Assembly (NCBI GenBank): GCA_900553395.1
Contig: USDJ01000003.1
Span: forward strand, 72,570-136,569
DNA: 64,000 bases
Direction: 5' to 3'
Source: an uncultured Mycoplasmatota bacterium
Lineage (GTDB): Bacteria; Bacillota_I; Bacilli_A; RF39; UBA660
Below, piece after piece: positions 57,063 to 64,000 of the stretch; within the stretch, counting starts at the first letter, position 1, and each line of letters opens with the position of its first letter. The notes under the pieces are model-generated. The model did not search any database, was not told where the DNA came from, and was given only the letters and a program-made list of their open reading frames with translations. The position numbers were made by a program, and so were the translations under genes.

Positions 57063-58526
57063 TTAATAGCCACCTCTTAGTTGCTTTACATATACCTTAT
57101 CTTTAGGGTATATTCTATCTCTATCAACTAATACTATAGGATATTTTCTAAACCAAACTGGCACTCTTTCCGGATTTGGACAATCAGCATCACGATACGA
57201 ATCTAATAGCATAGTATTTTCTCCGCATTCTCCTTTAGTTAAAGTATCTGTTCTTTTATAACCTAATCTATCAAGCGCTAAATCAAAATATCTAAAATAT
57301 TTAGGATCAATATTATTAGCTCTTCTAGTTAAATACTTTTGAACTTCCAAGCCACCACGAACTGCACCTTGCTTATCTCTTAAATATACTTCTTCATAGT
57401 TTTTAGCAATTAAATAAAGATTAGGACATATAACATCTTCGTATGACCACTTTGTTCTTACTAGTTTGATAACATAATCTCCAATTCTGTAACACTCGCA
57501 AGTCGTTCCACTGCCTACAAAGCCATATTCTTTACTCTGGCTTAATTCCATATATTTTTCTGTCCACTCTTCAAGTTGATGGCCCAAACCGCAACGATAT
57601 ATAGTTTCTAGTCCCAAATTTGCATCTTTCCTAAAAAAGTATCTTATGCGATTTCTAAAATCATTTAACAATTCTTGGCTTATCTTTTCTTTATGTCTTA
57701 AATATATAACAAAGCGGTAATCAGCTGAGGTGCTAAATAAAGCATCAGCATCTGCACTAAAGGCACTTTCTTTTTTCTCCTTATTAGGATCAACTAATAT
57801 CGCTCCTGTATCAAGATCTATAGTAAAATCGTGCTCTAACAATTTTGAAGCTAAATAATTATATTTGTAATCTTTAAGAATAAATTCTTTTAATTTTTTA
57901 TAATCTCTTTCACGATTATTCATTAGTAATAAAACTGCTAATTTAGAGATGTCATCTGGATTCATTAGTTGTGGCCAAAGAGATAATTGGTCATATTGCC
58001 CATAAGTAGCTTGGGTAGTATATCTAGTAATGTCATCATATATTGTATCTATTTGCTCTGGATAATTTTTAATTAAATATTCCATAAATAAATAGCGAAT
58101 ATGTAAATCCATATATCGTGATAATTTATGAATCAATTCTCTATTGTTATTATCAAATACATATTTAACAATACAGTCAAAATATTCATGATTTTCATTA
58201 GAAGATAAGAATTCATCAAAGTTTTCATACAATATTTTAATACCCAAAGGAGAATTGTTTAAAAGATTAGTTAACATTTCAGGGGTAACATTTTTAATAT
58301 CTAATAACTTATATGCTTCATCTGCAAATTCTGGAATATCATAAATTATATTAAAACAAAAAGATGGCAAAGTTTCTTTTAGTTTAAGAAGAAATCCATT
58401 TATTATTTCTACTCTATCTGGTGCCTTTCTAACTTTATCAATCAATGAATCATAATCATATGATGTTCTATGAAAAACAAATTCGACTTGGCCGTTTTTT
58501 AAAGATTCTAATGGATAAAAAGCCAT
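57063..58526 (-). CDS. Hypothetical protein with kinase-like glycine loop, 487 residues
   Basis: N-terminal ~260 residues are helical, possibly repeat-like (EYFDCIVKYVFDNNNRELIH). Near residue 340 the sequence YGFVGSGTTCECYRIGDYVI followed by KLVRTKW resembles the glycine loop and VxK lysine of protein-kinase folds. Later GVRGGLEVQKYLTRRANN-type sequence and NPERVPVWFRKYPIVLVDRD follow, with no clear HRD or DFG motif. So it may be a divergent kinase or pseudokinase. Start at 58526 behind GAGGAGTGAACT. TGTTATAAT lies upstream. Confidence 0.55.
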   Translation of the reverse strand: MAFYPLESLKNGQVEFVFHRTSYDYDSLIDKVRKAPDRVEIINGFLLKLKETLPSFCFNIIYDIPEFADEAYKLLDIKNVTPEMLTNLLNNSPLGIKILYENFDEFLSSNENHEYFDCIVKYVFDNNNRELIHKLSRYMDLHIRYLFMEYLIKNYPEQIDTIYDDITRYTTQATYGQYDQLSLWPQLMNPDDISKLAVLLLMNNRERDYKKLKEFILKDYKYNYLASKLLEHDFTIDLDTGAILVDPNKEKKESAFSADADALFSTSADYRFVIYLRHKEKISQELLNDFRNRIRYFFRKDANLGLETIYRCGLGHQLEEWTEKYMELSQSKEYGFVGSGTTCECYRIGDYVIKLVRTKWSYEDVICPNLYLIAKNYEEVYLRDKQGAVRGGLEVQKYLTRRANNIDPKYFRYFDLALDRLGYKRTDTLTKGECGENTMLLDSYRDADCPNPERVPVWFRKYPIVLVDRDRIYPKDKVYVKQLRGGY

Positions 58527-58615
58527 ATAGTTCACTCCTCATTAGTTTGTTATTATAACATAAAAAAGAAGATATTTCTATTTTTTAAATTACAACAGTA
58601 ATTTTTCAATACAAA

Positions 58616-58640
58616 AATATCCACTATTTCAAGTGGATAC
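58616..58640 (-). terminator. terminator of the 555-residue coiled-coil gene
   Basis: Stem tatccac / gtggata with T-run on the - strand. Confidence 0.65.
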
Positions 58641-58642
58641 TT

Positions 58643-60310
58643 TTATATTTCCTTTTTTATATCAGTAGGACTAATTTCATCTTGTTGTGGATTGTAAAAT
58701 GATAAAGCCCATTCTAATTCCTCCATAGATTTTGATAATAATATTTTTTTAGTACGTTCGATGTCTTCCATTTTTTGACTAATATCCAATTCAGAATCGT
58801 GAAATTTACCAGCCTTTAGCATTGATTCAATTATATCATTTATTAATCTACTTTTTTCTTCTGTCTGTAGTCCCTCTTTAATAGTACTAGACCCTAGAAT
58901 AGTGTGCTGTTGAATTGGCTGAGTTGTTTCATTTCTTGATGATCCACGATTTTGAGACTGCTTTTCTATTAATTTTTCTTCATCTGGAGTAATTGTTACT
59001 GGATGAATTTCACCACTTTCAAAGCGAGTTTCATAAATTGAGTCTGGATAGCCAGAAACCGATATTATTTCTGAAACCTTACCAAAATTAGGACTTTTAT
59101 TTTCAATGAAATTAATTAAACTCTGCTGAAATTTTTCGTAATTGCTTGTTGGTTGTCCTTTGATTTCTGATATTTGTGATTCTGATATGGATTGTTGTTG
59201 AATTGGTTGTGGTGCTGCATGTTCTGATAAATGGGGCTGAATTTCGGCAATAGTTTCTTGCTTTTTTGCACCTGATATAAATTCTTGCAATTCTTCATTA
59301 CTATAGCTTGCAAATTGTCCACTTAAATTTTTAATTTGCGTTGAGCTTAAATTGTAATCCATCGGAACCATTAAATCTTTTCTTATAGCTCTACCTATTA
59401 ATTCATCTCTAGTAGCTTGTGCAGCTTGTCTAGCTTTTTTTTCTGCTGCTTTTTGATTTAATAAACTTTCAACCTGTTCATAAGACATGCCTTGATATTC
59501 TGATGGAATAATTTTATCACCCAAATCCCATGCAGTATATAAGCTACGATTTTCATTTAGTCTATTGTTTTCAGCACTATGTATTAAATCGTAAATTCTC
59601 TTTTGCTCAATTTCACTAACTCTTTGTTGGTGCCTTTCATTTTTTACTGCTTCAAATCTTTGATAATAACTCTCATATGATGGCAACATATCTTTATAGA
59701 ATTTTAAATCTTCAGCAACTTTGTTAAATTTTTCTCTTATGTCAGAAATCTGAGTAACCCTACTTGAGTAACTTCTTACTTGTTCTCTATTTTGCTGAAA
59801 TTTTTGATATTCATCTGGATACCTTTCAGATATTTGCTTTGAAACATATGCTCCCAGTGTTTCACTAGAAATAGTTCTCAATCTTTTTTCTATTTCTAAT
59901 CTTTCATTTTCCATTCTATTTATTTCCTGTTGCAAACTAATTAACTCGATTGCTCTTTGTTGTCTTTCTTTTTCTCTAGCTAATTCGGCTTCCACTCTCT
60001 TCTGCTCTATTTCTTGCTTTTCTATTGTTAAGGCAGATATATTTCTTTCATGTAATTTATTTTCACTTTCTATAGCTGATTTAATCTCTTCAATTTGTTT
60101 TGCATAAGGATTTTCATATTGTCTAGCTTCCTCATATGAAACAATTCTATCTGGATCAATTCCATAAGCGGCTGCTTGATTAACATTTCTTTCTACAAGT
60201 GCTGCGTTATCTCTTACACTAGCATTATACATTTTAAGTATATCATTTAGTTGTCTAATCTTTTCATAATGTCTGTTATATTCTGATTTTATTTTTTCCT
60301 CTATATCCAT
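58643..60310 (-). CDS. Coiled-coil protein, 555 residues
   Basis: Residues about 1-250 are predicted to be long helices rich in E, K, Q and R (EKQEIEQKRVEAELAREKER). A middle part has two repeats of a short unit around MSYEQVESLLNQK and LSSTQIKNLSGQFASYSNEE. The end is Q/S/P-rich and partly low complexity. No enzyme motif, no membrane helix. Start behind AGGTGAATAT. It is the last low-GC gene before the integrative element. Confidence 0.6.
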   Translation of the reverse strand: MDIEEKIKSEYNRHYEKIRQLNDILKMYNASVRDNAALVERNVNQAAAYGIDPDRIVSYEEARQYENPYAKQIEEIKSAIESENKLHERNISALTIEKQEIEQKRVEAELAREKERQQRAIELISLQQEINRMENERLEIEKRLRTISSETLGAYVSKQISERYPDEYQKFQQNREQVRSYSSRVTQISDIREKFNKVAEDLKFYKDMLPSYESYYQRFEAVKNERHQQRVSEIEQKRIYDLIHSAENNRLNENRSLYTAWDLGDKIIPSEYQGMSYEQVESLLNQKAAEKKARQAAQATRDELIGRAIRKDLMVPMDYNLSSTQIKNLSGQFASYSNEELQEFISGAKKQETIAEIQPHLSEHAAPQPIQQQSISESQISEIKGQPTSNYEKFQQSLINFIENKSPNFGKVSEIISVSGYPDSIYETRFESGEIHPVTITPDEEKLIEKQSQNRGSSRNETTQPIQQHTILGSSTIKEGLQTEEKSRLINDIIESMLKAGKFHDSELDISQKMEDIERTKKILLSKSMEELEWALSFYNPQQDEISPTDIKKEI

Positions 60311-60358
60311 ATATTCACCTTACCTATTATATACTATACCATAAAATCAAGACTTTTT

Positions 60359-60392
60359 GCAAAAAAAGATTAAGACTTTAAAGTCTTAATCT
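60359..60392 (-). terminator. terminator between the integrative element and the host coiled-coil gene
   Basis: Perfect 26-nt palindrome (60367-60392, arms agattaagacttt/aaagtcttaatct) with T-run on the - strand. It shields the coiled-coil gene from transcripts of the element. Confidence 0.75.
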
Positions 60393-60478
60393 AATTTATA
60401 TGTAAATTTACGTAATCAAACAATTATATGTGTTAAAATTGTTTTCAATCGCAGACTAATTGTTCTCCTTTTCGCGTA

Positions 60479-62278
60479 CTACAGCTTGTGCAGATAGGTT
60501 AATAAACAGGGGTTTTTTATTAATTGAGCATTGCTCTCATTCTCTTTCCTATGTAACGAGGAAATCCTTTCGATTTCCTCTAACCTTATCAAGCAGTTTT
60601 TCTTCCTGCCCTCTGCCGTAAAGGTAGCTTTCACATTTGGTTTGCCATTCAAATTGACATACCATTCAAAAGTAGTATCAGAAGTCGGTGTAACCAGATA
60701 AACGAACTGATTTATAACATCGTGGCTGATAGTACTCCCGCTAAAATCAACAAGGCTATTCAGCGTAGAAATAATACTGTCCAAGTCAAAACCTTTCAAA
60801 TTGTCATTGTCCGTCGGTATATTCTCAAGTACTTTTTGAAGCTCCTGTATTTCCGTATCAATCGGCGTTCTCATCACTTGATATTCGTCCTTTGTGATTT
60901 CGCCGTCAGCTCTCATAGCAATTAGGTTTGTGAGCCTTGTGTTCGCCTTGTCCAATCTTGCCTGCACAACCACCACATCAGACTGTTTACCGATTTCTTT
61001 TTCTTCCTTATAATAACACTTAATAAGGTCGATTGCAATAAGAACTGATTTTCTTCTTTCTGTCCATAAATGCTCTAAAAGAGCTTTCGCCATAAAATCG
61101 AGTTTCCAATCGGTTATCATTCTGGTATCGCAATAGCCGTCTGTATCTAATCCAAGTTCTTCTCTCTTTTTCTTGTTGCCGTTGTTCAACTGATTATAGC
61201 ATTGATAGCCATACGAGGTTTTTCCGTCTAATTTTGTGTGCCACTTATTTTTTCGAAATGATGAGCCGCACGAACAACGGAGTTTATTCACCCACACATC
61301 AGCCGAGTCACGCTTACTATGAGTGGTCTTTGTTGCAGATACCAAAGACGGCTTTACTCTGCTTTCTCGTATTTCCTGTGCTTTATCCCAAATCTCTTGA
61401 GAAATGATAGCAGGGAAATCGCCCTCAACATATTCATAAGTGGACATATCCAGATTGTTAATTCGCTTCTGCTCCAGAAAATTGTTGCTTCTGGATTTGT
61501 TATAGCACTTTGTACCTGTATAAGTGGCATTTCTGATAGCTCTCATAATATTTGATACACTCCACTTTACAAGCCCAGAAGCAGTTTTCCTTTTTCGTTC
61601 CGTCAGTATGCCTGCTATCTTCATAGAGCCATAGCCCTGCAAATATAAATCGTATATCATTCTGACCGTTTCTGCTTGTTCTTCATTTATAACATAGGTA
61701 TCTCCCACACGGTCATAGCCGAGGATATTACCATTGCCATAAAGCACACCGTTGTCACGGCTGATTTTCTGACCTGCTTTTACTCGTTCCGAGGTCTTGC
61801 GGCTTTCTTCCTGTGCCAGAGTAGCCATAAGCGACAATCTCAATTCGCCGTCACCGTCCATTGTCCAAATGTTATCCTCAATGAAAAAGACCTCTACGCC
61901 TATACTTTTAAGCTCTCTTGTGACGACAAGCGTATCAACAACATTTCGGGCAAAACGACAAACCTCTCTGGTAACGATTAAATCAAATTTGCCCTGTTTG
62001 GCATCTTCAATCATTCTCAAGAAATCTGGTCGTTTCTTTGCCTGTGTTCCTGTGATACCCTCATCAATATATTTTGCAACCACATCCCAATTCGGGTGAT
62101 AGCGTACTTGGTCATCATACCATTGCAACTGATTATCCAAAGCGGATAATTGAGCTTCGTGTTCCGTTGAAACTCTGCCGTAAATAGCGACCCTTCTTGC
62201 TCTGTTTCTATCAAAAAGCGAATAGTCTGTTAGCTTAAATCTGTAATTGAACTGATTAGTATTAACTGCTGTGTTCAT
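60479..62278 (-). CDS. Large serine recombinase (TndX/TnpX type integrase)
   Basis: 599 residues. Resolvase domain (about 25-180) with catalytic Ser in YGRVSTEHEAQ and arginines in VTREVCRFARN; recombinase domain (about 195-310; LYLQGYGSMKIAGILTERK); zinc ribbon cysteines LRCSCGSSF and GYCDTR; coiled-coil (about 430-490); C-terminal tail. Such enzymes excise and integrate elements at short core sites. Start behind AAAGGAGGTACGCTTT. Being the outermost gene, it is the integrase of the element. Confidence 0.92.
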   Translation of the reverse strand: MNTAVNTNQFNYRFKLTDYSLFDRNRARRVAIYGRVSTEHEAQLSALDNQLQWYDDQVRYHPNWDVVAKYIDEGITGTQAKKRPDFLRMIEDAKQGKFDLIVTREVCRFARNVVDTLVVTRELKSIGVEVFFIEDNIWTMDGDGELRLSLMATLAQEESRKTSERVKAGQKISRDNGVLYGNGNILGYDRVGDTYVINEEQAETVRMIYDLYLQGYGSMKIAGILTERKRKTASGLVKWSVSNIMRAIRNATYTGTKCYNKSRSNNFLEQKRINNLDMSTYEYVEGDFPAIISQEIWDKAQEIRESRVKPSLVSATKTTHSKRDSADVWVNKLRCSCGSSFRKNKWHTKLDGKTSYGYQCYNQLNNGNKKKREELGLDTDGYCDTRMITDWKLDFMAKALLEHLWTERRKSVLIAIDLIKCYYKEEKEIGKQSDVVVVQARLDKANTRLTNLIAMRADGEITKDEYQVMRTPIDTEIQELQKVLENIPTDNDNLKGFDLDSIISTLNSLVDFSGSTISHDVINQFVYLVTPTSDTTFEWYVNLNGKPNVKATFTAEGRKKNCLIRLEEIERISSLHRKENESNAQLIKNPCLLTYLHKL

Positions 62279-62322
62279 AAAGCGTACCTCCTTTGCTTTG
62301 TTCGCTCATATTGTATCTTTTA

Positions 62323-62460
62323 TCAAGCCGCTTGTGAAATGTGCGAATTTCGGTGTTTCATTATATTTGTATATGTGGCTTGATTTATCTTTCCTTTTTC
62401 AAGCAATATCTCGATGAGCTTCAAAGCTGCTTCGTATTCATCAACTTTCACATCAAGCAC
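62323..62460 (-). CDS. SHOCT-like small protein, 45 residues
   Basis: GTG start at 62460 overlaps the stop of the MazF-like gene by 8 nt. The sequence contains [20 protein letters not shown], resembling the short SHOCT-type helix pair (L-x-x-L-x-x-x-G-x-I-[TN]-x-x-x-[FY]). Possibly an antitoxin-position or recombination accessory protein; function unknown. Confidence 0.55.
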   Translation of the reverse strand: MLDVKVDEYEAALKLIEILLEKGKINQATYTNIMKHRNSHISQAA

Positions 62461-62821
62461 TTTTACCACCTCTTTCAAGAGCGACACTTATCGCCAGAGC
62501 TTTATCAACAGCAACAAGAAAACGCCCATCAAGAGTTCCTAAATACTCTTGCAGGCGTTGTTTATCAATGGTACGAATTTGCTCCAACAAGATAATGGAA
62601 TCTTTATCAAGTCCATTGACATTGTGTACGATAGTGTGTGTCGGTAGTTTTTTCTTTGTTCCAATCTGTCCTGTAATCGCCGCTACAATGACCGTAGGGC
62701 TGTGCTTATTCCCTGTATCATTAGAAATGATAAGTACAGGTCGTGTACCGCCTTGCTCCGAGCCGATGACGGGGTTTAAGTTTGCGTAGTAGATGTCGCC
62801 ACGCTTAATGATTCTATCCAT
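62453..62821 (-). CDS. MazF/PemK-like protein
   Basis: 122 residues from the ATG at 62821. [20 protein letters not shown] and [20 protein letters not shown] are the typical MazF/PemK start, and [20 protein letters not shown] with [12 protein letters not shown] follow. MazF proteins are mRNA interferases. No classical MazE-like gene lies upstream, so it may be a derived regulator or depend on the small downstream gene. A perfect palindrome precedes it. Confidence 0.85.
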   Translation of the reverse strand: MDRIIKRGDIYYANLNPVIGSEQGGTRPVLIISNDTGNKHSPTVIVAAITGQIGTKKKLPTHTIVHNVNGLDKDSIILLEQIRTIDKQRLQEYLGTLDGRFLVAVDKALAISVALERGGKSA

Positions 62822-62844
62822 AGTGTTTGACCCCCATTTAGATT

Positions 62845-62865
62845 TAGGCAGGAGCATCCTGCCTA
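62845..62865. promoter_or_regulatory. Palindrome upstream of the MazF-like gene
   Basis: taggcagga / tcctgccta with a 3-nt centre, 24 nt before the start codon. Candidate operator or leader hairpin. Confidence 0.5.
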
Positions 62866-63387
62866 TGTAACAGCCAAACACAAGGAAGTATTTAAGGTCG
62901 GGAGCATATAAACAAAACTCTGTTCTTATGACCGCCCTGTGTCTGGCATTATGATAGGAAGCATTTCAATTTGTCCTCGACACCCCGAAATGCTATGGGA
63001 AGTCGCCAAACGGTCAGCAGCGAACTGACACCACGGGAGTTTCACCCCAACTGTCGGTCTGACAGAGCCGCCCTCATTGCCTGCGACGGTTTAATCACGC
63101 TCGGACTGTGACTGGACGGGAGTACCATTGTTCTCTTTGTGGGTTATGGCGGAATCGGGAGCTACCCGATATTTTGAGTCGGCATTTATCGCTCTCTGCC
63201 TTTCGGCAGGTCATGGCGTACCGCTGCACACGCTTATGCTCATCACAATCACAAAGAGGAAGTATTTGGCGAATGGGTATTCGGTTGTCAAGGAACTGCC
63301 CCATCTTCGCCACACAAAGGAAAACAGGCAAAGGTTTTTATCCCTTCACCTGTTTCCACACTTAGAAGCTAAAAGTAGCCCCTAAAA
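62866..63387. other. 520-bp element spacer without a convincing gene
   Basis: G+C-rich. Frames at 63095-63331 (-) and 63108-63385 (+) overlap, lack ribosome sites and show no domain, so I do not call them. Several short hairpins occur, such as ctgcc...ggcag near 63198-63212. It may hold origin, regulatory or structured RNA sequences of the element. Confidence 0.4.
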
Positions 63388-63852
63388 TCAAAAATATTTT
63401 ATTTTTTCTCGGATTTTTTCAATCGCCCTGTCAATGGAGCGTTTGACGGGCATTTTTGAACAGCCCTCTATTTTTCCGATTTGCTCGTAGGTCAAACCAT
63501 AATCGAAGTAGAGCCTAAATCTTCTCCTTTGCACTTCGGGCAGTTCCATAATAGCTCGGTCAAGCTGTTCACTGCGGATTTTATCATTAACCGCTTCGTC
63601 AACAGGCTTCGGCTTATGTAAAGCTCGCCTGCATAGCGTTTCCTCGGTCAGTTCCGATTGCTCCAGATGTCTTTCATCAGACCTCCGCAGATTTCGCTCG
63701 CACTTAACAAAGCGGCAAAACTGTGTATAGACCTCATAAGATACTTCCGACTCTCGGAAGATACCTTGTCCATCTATAAAGGCTACAAAGTAGCGTTTTT
63801 GACCATTCGTTTCCTCAATGCGAATGGTATAAGGGTTTGTGTTGTCGAACAC
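63388..63852 (-). CDS. Sigma-70-like regulator of the integrative element
   Basis: 154 residues. C-terminal region-4 type helix-turn-helix: ELPEVQRRRFRLYFDYGLTY, then EQIGKIEGCSKMPVKRSIDR. The N-terminal half (NTNPYTIRIEETNGQKRYFV) is characteristic of small element-borne sigma-like proteins in Clostridia. GTG start at 63852 with GGAGG nine bases before; the longer upstream frame has no ribosome site. Confidence 0.75.
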   Translation of the reverse strand: MFDNTNPYTIRIEETNGQKRYFVAFIDGQGIFRESEVSYEVYTQFCRFVKCERNLRRSDERHLEQSELTEETLCRRALHKPKPVDEAVNDKIRSEQLDRAIMELPEVQRRRFRLYFDYGLTYEQIGKIEGCSKMPVKRSIDRAIEKIREKIKYF

Positions 63853-63967
63853 TTTTGTTTTCCTCCAATCTGAATTTTTTTGAAAAATCCAGATTGTGAG
63901 GTGGGGAACGACAGCCCACGCCAGAAACAGGCTTGTCCTGTATTCCGACAAAAAACGACAAAAGAAA

Positions 63968-63998
63968 ATCCGCAAAGGTCGTCAAACCAATGCGGATA
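63968..63998 (-). terminator. terminator at the window edge
   Basis: Stem atccgca / tgcggat with T-rich sequence on the - strand; it would end a gene lying to the right of the window. Confidence 0.5.
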
Positions 63999-64000
63999 TA

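Larger units (their letters stand above)
60440..64000. mobile_element. One end of an integrative (ICE-like) element, cut by the window edge
   Basis: From about 60.44 kb base composition changes from strongly AT-rich to roughly 45 % G+C by eye, with different codon use (GCC, CTG, CGG frequent). Genes: large serine recombinase at the edge, SHOCT-like small protein, MazF/PemK-like protein and sigma-like protein. This set is seen at the integrase end of conjugative elements of Clostridia (Tn1549/CTn-type with serine recombinases). The exact boundary cannot be set because the other end is not in view. Confidence 0.75.

Noticed and set aside
62341..62595. A + strand frame of 84 codons
   Set aside because: It lies antisense to the MazF-like and SHOCT-like genes, which have clear start signals.
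63095..63385. Overlapping frames on both strands as genes (78 and 85 codons)
   Set aside because: No ribosome sites, no domains, odd composition; open frames of this length are expected by chance in G+C-richer DNA.
1..64000. Mycoplasma-type genetic code (TGA as tryptophan)
   Set aside because: TGA ends genes such as those at 4422-6188 and 17050-18144, and TGG is used for conserved tryptophans.

Overview
The window is AT-rich chromosomal DNA (roughly a quarter to 30 % G+C by eye) from a low-GC Bacillota. The gene repertoire points to a spore-forming relative of the Erysipelotrichia/Mollicutes branch: SpoIIM, SpoIVB, SpoIIP, YqfC/YqfD, a yqzL-era-dgkA-ybeY block, xerD-deoB synteny, ribonuclease HIII and MscL. 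TGA is used as a stop and TGG as tryptophan, so the code is standard. Many genes start with ATG or TTG behind GGTGAT/GAGGTGA ribosome binding sites. No tRNA, rRNA or CRISPR array was seen.

Layout. 1-11.2 kb: housekeeping genes, mostly on the + strand (holA end, rarA on -, xerD, deoB, a phosphodiesterase), then three consecutive sigma-70-like genes that share unusual extra domains, a ZIP transporter and a TSCPD protein. 11.56-18.35 kb: a compact filamentous-phage (inovirus) prophage of 6,789 bp. It has a repressor with paired operators, a small coat protein followed by a terminator, a large adsorption-type protein, several small membrane proteins, a Zot-like ATPase and a HUH-type replication initiator. 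It has no integrase. It ends inside a 28-bp dif-like site (18335-18362), and a 116-bp direct repeat ends exactly at the border between the dif centre and the presumed XerC arm. The phage therefore most likely integrates by host XerC/XerD, and both a XerD-like and a XerC-like gene lie in this window. 18.7-60.3 kb: genes almost all on the - strand, so the dominant gene direction flips at dif, as expected at a replication terminus.

The - strand half carries sporulation genes (spoIIM, spoIVB, spoIIP, yqfC, yqfD); nucleic-acid genes (xseA/xseB, nusB, recO, priA, xerC, tag, era, ybeY and tRNA-modification genes ttcA-like, queH and tcdA); cell-wall genes (murC and a phosphodiester glycosidase); a compact Tad-type pilus operon with an Ig-like domain fused to its TadB-type protein; paired coiled-coil proteins; and an accessory stretch at 53.6-60.3 kb. 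That stretch holds a decayed ogt gene, broken hypothetical genes, a transglutaminase-like protein with proline-rich repeats, a protein with a kinase-like glycine loop, and a long coiled-coil protein.

60.44-64.0 kb: composition changes abruptly to much higher G+C. A large serine recombinase, a SHOCT-like small protein, a MazF/PemK-like protein and a sigma-like protein mark one end of a recently acquired integrative element that continues past the window.
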